Shown here one piece after another: positions 35,501 to 42,899 of a DNA stretch of 64,000 nucleotides. The first letter of the stretch is position 1, and the number at the start of each line of letters is the position of its first letter. The position numbers and the translations under genes were made by a program. The stretch is from Ornithodoros turicata (lineage: Eukaryota > Arthropoda > Arachnida > Ixodida > Argasidae), in assembly GCF_037126465.1 (NCBI RefSeq), contig NC_088204.1:74027807-74091806 (forward strand), given 5' to 3'. The notes below the pieces were generated by a model that searched no databases, was not told where the DNA came from, and saw nothing but the letters and a program-made list of their open reading frames with translations.

Positions 35501-38500
35501 GATAGTCAACGGTGTTTTCTGCGTGTTGTGCGCGTGCGTCGTGTCTGTGGGGTCGGTGTCTGTGGGGTCAGTGGCTGGGGAGACTCGCTGTGTTCCTCGA
35601 TGTCATCTGTCTGTGTTTGCGTGCTTGTGGTTTTCCGTGTCACAGTTTGCGTGAACTTTGTGTGTGTGCGGGTTGTGTTTGGAATGTTATCGTTTGCCGC
35701 GTGTGTATGCGTGGGTGCAGTGGTCGTTGTGGTCCCCTTTGATGCCATCGTGTGTTCTGGCGTGTTTGCGGTGCTGGCACTTGAAGTGTAAGCTGGTTGA
35801 GGATGTTGTGTTTGAGCGTTTGTCAGTGCAGGACGGCATCTATGGACCATTAGGTGTTTGATGTTGTGTACCATAGCTCGTACGCCTGCGTGGTTTGGGT
35901 GGATGCCGTCCCGAGCGAGATGTGCTTCAGCGTGGTATTCGAAAGCTGCGTGTGTGATAACCATAACGTTGGTGTGTACCTGACGCATGTGGATGAGGTG
36001 GTTGTTGACAGCGCGCGCCTTCCTGTCGAACTCGTGTAGCCAGGTGTCCTGGTATATGTATGTTCGGTGTTTGTTCTGTCTTCGGGGAAGTATCGTTGTC
36101 AGTACTATTTCAGCGCCTGGTCTGTTGTTTGTGATGAAGGAAACTAGTGTTTCGAATTCCTGGATGACATGTTGTGCTGTCGAGCGTGCGATGTCGTTGG
36201 TCCCTACGTGGAGTATGAAGTGCGTGATGTTCGGTGGGGCGGCGGTTACATGTGTCATGATGTCTCGTATTCTTGCGCCGCTTGAGAAGTGTATGTGAGG
36301 TCCGTGTTCTCCGTGCGGGATGTGTTCGTGTATGTACTTGTAACAGCTATCCCCTAGGAGTGCGACATGTGAGAAAGAGAGGACGGGTTGCTTACCTCCT
36401 GAGGCCATCGGATCGTCAGTAGCGAACGTAGATGGGTAGAAATCCAGCGAACCGGTAGAGATGTAGGAAGGGAGTTGCCTCAGGACAGAAGCCGCCGATA
36501 TTTCGAACAGAGACTGTTCTTCTTCTGGGCACCGTCCTCATCATTGGCATGGTATTTAAAGGGTTAGGTGTGACGTGTTTAAAGGTTCATGCGAATTGTG
36601 GGTCAACAGCCCGGAGGGAAGAAAGGTCCGTACGGGTTTTTACGGCGGGAGTGAATAGCTGCTTTGTTAGAGTGTGGAGGGGATTATGTGAACGTAGTGA
36701 TCTAGGCTACAGACCGGTTGCAGAAAAATGGAAGGTTCACGAACACGTGGACGAAACGGGACAACAGGCAAGAATTCGCAAGCATAGCGAAAGATAAGGT
36801 GGTTAGTGGTTACGTGGGGATATCTATACAGTATTTCATACGTTGGCAATTCTAACCAGCTATAGCTGATGCATTTTACGTCATTGTGACGTAGCAAAAT
36901 CTGTAAAAACAGTACCATTCATCCGCAAGAATGTCCTCTTTCTTGAGGGCGGAAATGCAAAAATCCGCAGCAAGCTAGTGTTCTACAGTGGTTTTTCTGA
37001 ACCGGTAGAATATGCGGCCATTAAACACGTATGACAAAGGTATTTAATAGCCATAAAGAGACAATTGCAAGAAGAACCCCGTAGTTGTTAGATTACCGCT
37101 TTCTACAAAGAGCAAGTGCCCAATATGTGGCTGAGATTCTCTCGATGTGGTATCATTACGGGGAACCTCAAGAGCTAGACAAATCACAAAACGCGTTTTT
37201 AGGAAACCTGTCCAGGGAACGAAGATAGTTTCCGCGTAATTTCCAGCTTCAGCAACTTTTTGAACCGGCGCTGAGTCTCACAAAACATTTACTCTGGCAC
37301 CTGGGGTGTTGCCAGCCCTTCCGAGTGGGTTCCGAGTGGGGCGGTCGCCCTTAGCGCCTCCTTCAGAAGGAGCGCAGCGCTGCCGAGGTAGTGCAGGATC
37401 ATCAGGAGGAAAGGCTGCGAAGATTGTTGCGATAGCGGGCTCATAATGTCAGCAGCACCAGGTGCAGTGGCATAGTCGGCAAAGGTTTACCATAGCGCGC
37501 GTGTGTAGTGTAGTGATGGAGCGATTTTTGAAAGAGAATTGTTGTGTACCGCAACGATGCACCGAGCACAAGGTGGCTTGTCGCGTCCCGGACTACAAGG
37601 CGTCGCAACACCGCGGTGTCGCGCGCACACAACCAGACTGGCCTGTTCGCCTACTGCAGTGGCGTACCTAGAGCTACCTGCGCCCATGGCAACATGGTTA
37701 ACATGGCGTAATTGGGGATGCGTTTTCGTGTGGTCCGCACTAGGTTTCACACTACAACGTCCCTAATGGCGGGTGCTTTAGATCATTTATGAATGTGCCA
37801 GGTTGAGTGCCCGACCTGGCACATTCACACCCGACCACATAATGGCGCCCCTGTTCACCTGGCGCCCATGGCACCTGTCCACACCTGCCACACCCTAGAT
37901 ACGCCACTGGCCTACTGATCCAAAGGTTGCGGGCTCGAACCCAGCTGAGGACGCCAGCAGCTTGGTGGCAGGGTATACAAGTTGATTAGTTTTCTGCGAG
38001 GGACGCCAAATATGTCGTGTGTTGAGATTTCAGTGAGCAAAATCAATCCACAGATCAACCACTGAGGCGTACGTGGCTCATAATCTCAGTTGTTACGTGA
38101 CGTGGAACCACGAATAATTATTAGTATTATTATGTGCGCAGACATGGGAGTCGTAAGTTTCCAGACAACGTGTTGCGTAGGTTTTTCCCGCCTTTCTTGT
38201 AGTTGTTCAACCGAGTGAGAAACTCGGCGTGGTTATAGCGTTTATATTTGGTACAAGAAGTGCTCATTTCTCTCATTGCTTCATTGAAAAAAGTACTCTA
38301 GTTCAGATCTAGAACGTCGCAAGGCGTTGGACGACCTCATTCCAAAGTCGCTGCTTTGCGAGAGTACTTTTGTGAGCCATCCCAAAGAGGTACACGTGCG
38401 CGCACTAATGCATTAATGCATGCAATAATGCGTTCACTAATGTCGGCAGGCATTACTTCGCACGACACTATGATTGTGCAGACTGGTGGCGACCTCTGTA

Positions 38501-40051
38501 TGTCTTCTAAAGAACCGCGATGGTGGCGCAGTGCAGGTGTGTCGTGATTGGTGCTTTGCGTCGGTTTCGGGTGTCGCTCCGGACGACCGCAACCGAAAAT
38601 CTAGCAGAGGCTGCAAAGGCAGCGGCGTCGCCCGCCCGCCCGCCCTTTGCCCGACAAGGGACACGTCGCGCAACTCGAAGATAGCGATAGTAATCACCCC
38701 ACGTGGTTCACCCTTAACGGAACGCAAAGAGACTGTAGCCTCCACTCATTCCAACCAACACGAACAACTGTATTCGCTTCGTTGTTGCATCTACAATCCC
38801 TTCGGCTCGCACCACCTATTTTGTGCTGAGTGTGTTTGTCTTTATAATTTAGATAATTCTTACTTTAAAAAAATCCATGACAGCGGCTGAGATGTCGCTT
38901 TTGCACTTGAGTTATACGGCGAGGCGGACTTACTCTCCAAGGAGGTATGCAACTACAAGATGAGTAGTTAGCTAAGACTCATTAACAAACTCTTTCATTC
39001 AAGCATGTCCGCCTTGTCATATAACTTAACTGCAACAACGACATGTGTGCTACTTTCACAGATTTGTTCTTTTGTTATATAAAAAAAAAAATCTGTAAAG
39101 ATGAAAATAAACTCCCCGTATATTCCCGACACAACTGTCATTCTTTTCCGATTTCTAAGTACGATGCGCGAGTCTTCGCCCTTGCCACAAAATCCAGGGA
39201 GAAAATGCAGGCGCTACATCGAAAAAAGTGGATCGATACGATACTGCGAATTCCAGACACCTAACAGCCCCAAACACTGCTGTTATTTTGCGCGGGCTTG
39301 GTAACCTCAACAGAGGACGCATAGTCGTGTACACTCTTAAAAATGAACTTCACCACATAGCACGCTCCTAGCCAACCATCATCCCGAATGACAACGTTCT
39401 CGCCCGCGATTTGTTAAAAACGGGAGGAGGAGCCTATTTTGTGCCGTGCATAATGGCACAAAATAGGCTCCTCCTCCCGTTTTCAACAAATCAGGGGCGA
39501 GAACGTTGTCATTCGGGATGATGGTTGGCTAGGAGCGTGCTATGTGGTGAAGTTCATTTTTAAGAGTGTAGGACTACTGGCCATACCTCGCATTGCGATT
39601 TGGGGGGCGGGGGGGTGAAAAAAGTGTCATCTTAGCTCGATTGGTAGAGCTCTAAACCGGTAATGCAGAAGATGCGGGTTCGAGTCCTACAGCTGGCTAA
39701 CCTTTTCAGTGACTTCCATCTTTCATCGTTCATTTCTTAGGCAAATGGAGGCCTTGTATGTATTTGTCCTTTCCATGTTGTTCCAGCCTCAAGACATCAG
39801 GTATCTCATGCCATTCCTGTTTTCTTTGCGCAGATGGCGGCCCCGTGAAGAAGGAAGTGACAAAGCCTAATGCTGTGTGCGAGGAAGAGGCTTGCGACAA
39901 GAGCTGTCGCGACGAACAAGGGCCACACGGATTCGGGACCTGCGTGGAAGGCGGCGAGTGCGAATGTGGAGTAATGGATACGTACGAAGACTTATTCGGT
40001 CATCCTCCCACGTCCTCCACGACATCGGAGACAGGCCACGCGCAGCCATGA
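29514..40051 (+). CDS. gene C: secreted six-cysteine peptide, three-exon model
   Basis: The model joins exon 1 (29514-29550), microexon (32123-32140) and exon 3 (39834-40051) into 90 residues. The signal peptide is MHKPALALVCIAALATAA and the mature part starts HGGPVKKE. Six cysteines follow the spacing C-x4-C-x3-C-x11-C-x5-C-x-C, so the CxxxC and CxC elements of genes A and B are kept while the loops differ. The C-terminal tail is rich in Ser, Thr and Pro. Exon lengths (37 and 18 nt) and phase are identical to genes A and B although the gene lies on the other strand. A 4.6-kb Penelope-like element fills part of intron 2. Confidence 0.75.
29560..30290. other. gene C intron 1, mostly simple sequence
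   Basis: This part of intron 1 has a pyrimidine-rich stretch (29640-29690) and a TC microsatellite at 29885-29900. A retroposon-like 3' end (about 29935-30110) with ACGTTGTTGTTGT lies further on. No exon-like segment of the peptide family was seen here. Confidence 0.45.
30293..30505. repeat. two tRNA-like SINE heads, head to head
   Basis: The minus strand at about 30305-30375 reads GCTCAATTGGTAGAGC followed by a CTGGTAA loop and TTCGAGTCC (B box), then AGCTGGCTAACC. The plus strand at 30412-30490 carries a diverged copy ending in the same AGCTGGCTAACCTTTTCAGTG. The 39626-39745 repeat belongs to the same family. Real tRNA genes are unlikely because the flanks are repetitive and the acceptor stems pair poorly. 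Confidence 0.6.
30775..31072 (+). mobile_element. tRNA-derived SINE, copy 3
   Basis: It has the same family body as copies 1 and 2 but in plus orientation: a B box GGTTCGAATCC near 30834, the conserved GTTTTCC body, and an A-rich tail at 31050-31072. The head is shortened or diverged. Confidence 0.7.
31120..31284. mobile_element. MITE with CAGGGGCGGAT termini
   Basis: CAGGGGCGGATTTAG at the left and CTAGATCCGCCCCTG at the right are inverted repeats, with G/C runs just inside. I found no target duplication, so one end may be altered. No coding frame. Confidence 0.65.
32123..32140 (+). CDS. gene C microexon (18 nt)
   Basis: Acceptor CTTTTATTTCAG, 18 nt, donor GTGAGTACGG. In phase 1 it gives ALATAA and ends in C, which joins AT of exon 3 to make His. 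The acceptor and donor are almost the same as for the minus-strand microexons, which supports common ancestry. Confidence 0.75.
32241..32250. repeat. target-site duplication, left copy
   Basis: TATCTATACA directly borders the left pseudo-LTR and recurs at 36821-36830 beside the right pseudo-LTR. It defines the outer limits of the Penelope-like element. Confidence 0.85.
32251..32642 (-). repeat. pseudo-LTR, downstream (3') copy
   Basis: 392-bp direct repeat of 36429-36820. On the minus strand it contains TGATGA, a GAACAG/CTGTTC hairpin and CGAAATATCGGCGG in order. This layout recalls the hammerhead-type motif reported in Penelope-like pseudo-LTRs, though the expected CU before GAUGA is not kept. 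Differences from the other copy are near 32287, 32446, 32512 and 32624. Confidence 0.9.
32775..32780 (-). terminator. AATAAA overlapping the ORF2 stop
   Basis: The TAA stop codon of ORF2 (32776-32778) lies inside an AATAAA hexamer on the minus strand. It could act as a polyadenylation signal. A full-length RNA must also read on into the pseudo-LTR, so this may be a chance match. Confidence 0.35.
32776..35484 (-). CDS. ORF2: Penelope-like reverse transcriptase/GIY-YIG endonuclease
   Basis: The 902-residue protein is complete. Residues 1-160 are a basic then Asn/Thr-rich leader. Reverse-transcriptase motifs follow: KPADKGG (290-296), FYLLPKIHK (366-374), DVTSLYTNIP (449-458), HGTSMGTPVAPTYAN (506-520) and the catalytic YIDD (544-547), then LYKKPT (602-607). 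A cysteine cluster (PCNLPRCKTCKHV, 762-774) leads into GIY-YIG: VIYCIECGDC (802-811), YIGETG (815-820), Arg826, His830 and the likely catalytic Glu875. It would nick target DNA and copy the element RNA by target-primed reverse transcription in the nucleus. No frameshift or stop breaks it. Confidence 0.95.
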   Translation of the reverse strand: MQSTNFLRMRKLMEKRSRYLHHLRIYTYHLAHNTVPKGLTPKTVPALGKMTPELELEWASALNNTARTFLEILKKQCHAQLATIQAHMNNISLTDAEANTLELHIQQLNRELASKEHSKLGKPNSNNDTDTGPTNTTHAAAEQIISSTTTTTLRNIAEPPRENADASTVIDISRSLTSDELQVLSRGLTFCPTLNSVNEYEIHKDISDFARRLRLRELFAHTTQENNNDIRLPSTWTPNHGREPALDLYIKQVSNDILRGISQSSRGHNLTKTQRDIINALADRDDIIIKPADKGGSIVIWPTDKYISEAHRQLNNTQHYLKLDHDPTKEYTALITHTIQDLHERKLITRDDLRYLTPSNTDAGRFYLLPKIHKVHANELYTADIPGRPSVSNNNTPTERLSKFLDHYLNHIPTTLPSHVQDTPHLLRIIRDINNTRTFGRDTILATLDVTSLYTNIPHNDGITALCNTLSTTNTRKDTETILALMDLVLKLNYYEFNGEYYLQVHGTSMGTPVAPTYANIFMGFLENKVLSALSLKPTVYLRYIDDILIIWEHGEHEFQKFVDLLNTAHSNIKFTSQLSTHLINFLDTTISLDNGNLVTTLYKKPTDKQQYLHFKSHHPRHCKVGIPNGQSVRLRRVCSDDTDYAEKLDELCSTLAQRDYPDSLLTEFRRKALTLDRNEVLENRKNPDACQISFITRYSNALPNIKAILQKHEPLLQSSDRLNNIFTNPIQVTYRRARNLADSLVNAKISKTSAPYTGTRPCNLPRCKTCKHVQHANSIKSTASNYTHPVNHAFTCTSSNVIYCIECGDCSMQYIGETGQQMNNRLTGHRTDTSNKLPKAVAEHFNVPGHNFDNIKLYILETGFRSTRDRRDRESYLIYKFNALHPSGINKSQGTLETLHK
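35485..35508 (-). promoter_or_regulatory. candidate stop-readthrough site UGA-CUA
   Basis: ORF1 ends at TGA (35506-35508). The next codons are CTA TCT AAT CAC CAG CCT ACC and then the ATG of ORF2, all in the same frame without another stop. UGA followed by CUA is a well-known leaky context in viral and animal genes. Readthrough would make one protein of about 1,210 residues. Reinitiation at the ATG 21 nt downstream is the alternative. Confidence 0.55.
35506..36408 (-). CDS. ORF1: SGNH/GDSL-like hydrolase with basic tail
   Basis: 300 residues. The first 190 show SGNH-hydrolase blocks: LLGDSCYKY (block I, Ser21), the glycine in FSSGARIRD (block II region, Gly44), HVGTNDIAR (block III, Asn71) and DGIHPNHAG (block V, Asp167 and His170). 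All catalytic positions are present. Residues 195-300 are low-complexity, Thr/Pro/Gln-rich, and end in a basic run (RRTRTTRRKHR) that could bind nucleic acid. The start lies 20 nt inside the upstream pseudo-LTR boundary. Esterase-like ORF1 proteins are known in CR1 LINEs and in rotifer Athena/Terminon elements, but their role is unsettled. The substrate here is unknown. Confidence 0.88.
   Translation of the reverse strand: MASGGKQPVLSFSHVALLGDSCYKYIHEHIPHGEHGPHIHFSSGARIRDIMTHVTAAPPNITHFILHVGTNDIARSTAQHVIQEFETLVSFITNNRPGAEIVLTTILPRRQNKHRTYIYQDTWLHEFDRKARAVNNHLIHMRQVHTNVMVITHAAFEYHAEAHLARDGIHPNHAGVRAMVHNIKHLMVHRCRPALTNAQTQHPQPAYTSSASTANTPEHTMASKGTTTTTAPTHTHAANDNIPNTTRTHTKFTQTVTRKTTSTQTQTDDIEEHSESPQPLTPQTPTPQTRRTRTTRRKHR
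36429..36820 (-). repeat. pseudo-LTR, upstream (5') copy
   Basis: 392-bp direct repeat of 32251-32642 (388 of 392 bases match by my reading). On the minus strand it precedes ORF1 and should carry the promoter. The hammerhead-like segment lies at about 36470-36545. Confidence 0.9.
36831..37640. other. gene C intron 2, no feature recognised
   Basis: This is single-copy-looking intron sequence right of the Penelope-like element. No exon of the peptide family, no coding domain and no repeat structure were recognised. Confidence 0.4.
37657..37909. mobile_element. hAT-like MITE, CAGTGGCGTACC termini
   Basis: The left end CAGTGGCGTACCTAG and right end CTAGATACGCCACTG are inverted repeats, flanked by the 8-bp duplication GCCTACTG (37649-37656 and 37910-37917). 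An inner inverted pair (GCCAGGTTGAGTGC and its complement) is also present. It interrupts a tRNA-like sequence that resumes at 37918. Confidence 0.8.
37918..38050 (+). mobile_element. tRNA-like SINE fragment split by a MITE
   Basis: ATCCAAAGGTTGCGGGCTCGAACCC contains a good B box, and the matching upstream tRNA part lies left of the MITE (about 37620-37656). With the MITE and one duplication removed, the two parts join into a continuous tRNA-like head. The 3' body runs to about 38050. Confidence 0.55.
38051..39329. other. gene C intron 2, repeat R1 fragment only
   Basis: A piece of repeat R1 (38885-39000) is the only feature that I can relate to other parts of the window. No supported coding region was seen. 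Confidence 0.4.
39330..39570. mobile_element. palindromic MITE (family M), copy 3
   Basis: Complete copy from TACACTCTTAAAAATG to CATTTTTAAGAGTGTA. The arms are nearly perfect; the centre words (GGAGGAGGAGCC) differ from the GGAGGCGTACGCC of the other copies and form a separate subfamily. It lies in intron 2 of gene C, 264 bp before the final exon. Confidence 0.85.
39626..39745 (+). mobile_element. tRNA-like SINE head
   Basis: TTAGCTCGATTGGTAGAGC (A-box region) and GGGTTCGAGTCC (B box) are followed by AGCTGGCTAACCTTTTCAGTG, as in the pair at 30.3 kb. It lies in the gene C intron, 90 bp before the final exon. Confidence 0.6.
39834..40051 (+). CDS. gene C exon 3 (cysteine-rich domain, stop TGA)
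   Basis: Acceptor TTTCTTTGCGCAG, entry in phase 1. It encodes 72 residues including the split His: a lysine-containing lead, cysteines with spacing 4-3-11-5-1, a VMDTYEDLFG segment and a Ser/Thr-rich tail. The domain is acidic like those of genes A and B. Confidence 0.8.
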
Positions 40052-40054
40052 ACC

Positions 40055-40060
40055 AATAAA
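40055..40060 (+). terminator. polyadenylation signal of gene C
   Basis: AATAAA starts four bases after the stop codon, closer than in genes A and B, giving a very short 3' UTR. Confidence 0.7.
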
Positions 40061-41105
40061 AGTTGTGTTGTCCCGCAGAAGGTCAACGTTGTAAAGAACA
40101 AGAGGGTTATACTGTGATGTCCCCTTGGAACACGACCAAACAACGTTCCCTATGACTTTCGAGGCTTTGTTGGGAAGGTAAAACCTGAGCTAACAAGACG
40201 CGCGCTTGATTCAGATTCGCATTTAGCCCCGAGGACAGATTCGCGCTTGACGACCTTGATGTCTTGCCGCCTTCATCACGGGTTGCCTCGTCGGAGAACT
40301 ATTCTTGTATGAAACGATACACACCTTCCACTTCGGCGAAGGACTAGCAGACAACCGAAAAGTTAATGCCAGTAAAGTAGTACGCGAAACAGGTTACCTG
40401 GCAAACCACACGTATAGTGCTCGCGACACGGTTATCTGAAATCCCCAGCCTTTGGCCGATTGGTGCCCTATCGGCAGTGTCGTACATGAAGGAACTATAA
40501 CAATACAGTCTCCTAAGGGAGGCCGCTATCCCTCTCTCTCACTCCTCCGCTAGCAGACAACGTCCCGGTATACGACGATTATCTGGATTATCTCGCCCCA
40601 CAGGTGGCGGCTCAGCCCGTCCTTCCCATCGGTGTCGGTATTGGTATAGTTCCTTCAAACGCGACACCACCTGACAGGGCATCGCTTCCACGCGGACTGG
40701 AGATTTCAGACAACAGTGTCGCGAGTAGTACAGTGCTGATTCTACAAGCCACGTACAGCACTCGCTCGGCCATGACGACTCGCTGAGGAAATCTTGACGG
40801 GACAGTGAATCACTTCGTACCCCTCCAGCAGGTCAACACCATCGCCATCGTTTCAATCAACATCATCATCGTACTTCTTATGCATTCCCTGGTAGACGGT
40901 AAGTCTGCCCGTCTGGTGGCGGAACGCTTCTCCGAGGTGATGGGGCAGACCGCGAGCTCTGGGCTGACGACAAGGTAACTGAAGGAAAACCCACTGAATT
41001 CAGAGAAAGAACCGAGACCGCACGGCTTGCTATGGTGTACGGTCCCCAGACACTTCACACGCTAGCACGGAACAGTCTTCTGCACATCCTTTGCACATGT
41101 ATGCG
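40061..41105. other. downstream of gene C, no gene recognised
   Basis: GC-balanced, unique-looking sequence with no domain-bearing frame. A short frame at 40604-40786 has no recognisable motif. Confidence 0.4.
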
Positions 41106-41350
41106 TTTTTTTTAATTCCGTGTTAGCACCGCGAAGCAACTGTGGCTACAAATGGCGTGCAGACGTGAACAGATGGAGAGAAGATAGCAGGATCAAGTGG
41201 GTGATAAGGGGTTAGTATGCGTCTTGTGCGAAATTTAAGAGGAACTGCGCGAGAATATTCGTCTCAAAAGTCTTCCGGAAAACACAAAATAAAACCTAAA
41301 AGAGCACACCCGGTGATGGTAGGATTCGAATCCACTACCTCCCAGTCTTG
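41106..41350 (-). mobile_element. tRNA-derived SINE, copy 4
   Basis: It shares the body and B-box region (GGATTCGAATCC on one strand) of the family. It is more diverged than copies 1 and 5 and lacks a clear A box at the head (about 41350). The tail is A-rich at 41106-41115. Confidence 0.65.
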
Positions 41351-41550
41351 AGGACGACCAGGGAGCCTTTGCCAACACGTCCATGTCGATTATGCATATA
41401 TTAATTAACAAATCCAGAAACAGTGTCCAACGTAATGACCTCAGAGCCGGGGTAGCATTCTGCTCAATGAGCGGAAGTCATCCCCTTATCATCGTCATCA
41501 TGTATTTCTCTCTCTCAGAGCCGCCTTGGAAACACTGGACAACCGTCCTC

Positions 41551-41803
41551 TACACTCTTAGAAATGAACTTCACCGCATAGCACGCTGCTAGCCAACCAT
41601 CATCTCGAATGATATCGTTATCTGTCCTGATTTGCTGAAAACGAGAGACGTACGCCATTTTTGTGACAATTATGAACCACATAAGTGTCACAAAAAAGGC
41701 GTACGCCTACCGTTTTGAACAAATCAGGGCACATAGCGATATCATTCGAGTTGATTGTTGGCTACGAGCGTGCTATGCGGTGAAGTTCATTTTTAAGAGT
41801 GTA
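41551..41803. mobile_element. palindromic MITE (family M), copy 4
   Basis: Complete copy with TACACTCTTAGAAATG and CATTTTTAAGAGTGTA ends; the centre holds CGTACGCC words and TGTGACAATTATGAAC. Confidence 0.85.
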
Positions 41804-42899
41804 GGCACCCTAGATAGCGCGCGACAGCTGCTTTAACGGATATTTCTTGTGGACATTGCAGTGCCTCTAACTTTTTAGACTTACTGTTTCTTTTTTGTTT
41901 TTTTTATCATCATGTGTTTTTGAGGCCGGCTCCTACGTTTGGTAGGAGCCACCATCTCCATATTTTTCTTTTGAATTCCAACTCAGACACCTCGATTATG
42001 CGTATCTACGGACACGCTAACTCCCACAGATCAACTGTGCCTGGAAATCTGTGATGCTTAGGTGGGAGCATATGACGCCTCCTAGTGGCCACGTAGTGCG
42101 CGCACATAACTCTGAACTGCCGCTTCAACATTGATCGTGTTGCGTCCGTGACCACATGCTCGGACCACATTTGCGTGCCTTTAAAACATGCGTGCGCGAA
42201 TATTCTCAGTCTTCCCATTAATTTTATACAGCGTGTTGCACGAGAGGCTGACCCCTGATTATTAAAAAAATAAAAAAATAAATAAAATATCTGCGCGAGA
42301 TAAAAATTGGAAACCTCGTGCGCGACACTTGTGTAGGTTTTGCTACCCAAATAAGTGGTTTTCTATATGAGGTGTTTTCTTGAAGAAAAAACAAAAACAA
42401 AAACCTTAAATTGCGATCGGAATAGTATGTCGAGACCACGAACTCTCTAATTAACGCGAAAGGAAACGTTACATTTTCCTGTCGAGATTGTGCGTTGAAC
42501 TGAGATAATTAGCATAATTAGTGAGCTACACTCGTGCGAACCGCCTGTTTCGGTGCTAAAAACCTTCGCTAGTGCCGTGCGGAAAGTTTCCCATTTTTAT
42601 CTCACGTAGCTTCTTTATATAGATATAATTAAGAGCCACTCTTTTTAAGACAAGGCAACCCAGCTTTTATTTTTCATAAAGGCGGTCTTTATGTCTTCAT
42701 CCACGTCTCGAAAAGAGACACAAGTGACGTCTTGCGGACGACATAGTCGTGTGCAACGTCTTCGACGTGGATCTCTACGGTGTGTACATTTAGGAGCGCG
42801 TTCGAGAAATATGACACTGTAGCTGCAGAATAAATTCAATTACAGACACATACATATACAGGGTGCGTCAGGTAAGACTGACCAAAATTTGTATAAAAA

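Larger units (their letters stand above)
32251..36820 (-). mobile_element. intact Penelope-like element with SGNH ORF1
   Basis: The element is 4570 bp and is read on the minus strand: pseudo-LTR (36429-36820), ORF1 (35506-36408), ORF2 (32776-35484), a 133-bp spacer and a second pseudo-LTR (32251-32642). The pseudo-LTRs are direct repeats of equal length (392 bp) with four base differences. A 10-bp duplication flanks the unit. Both reading frames are intact, so insertion looks recent. Reverse transcriptase with a C-terminal GIY-YIG endonuclease is the hallmark of endonuclease-bearing Penelope-like elements. The extra SGNH ORF1 is unusual for them. Confidence 0.92.

Noticed and set aside
35506..36408. 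Open frames on the plus strand across 32.8-36.4 kb, several of 70-140 codons
   Set aside because: They lie opposite the intact ORF1 and ORF2 of the Penelope-like element, have no domains and follow its codon pattern as shadows.
32251..36820. LTR retrotransposon
   Set aside because: Direct terminal repeats are present, but there is no gag, protease, integrase or primer-binding site. The polymerase is of Penelope type with a GIY-YIG endonuclease.
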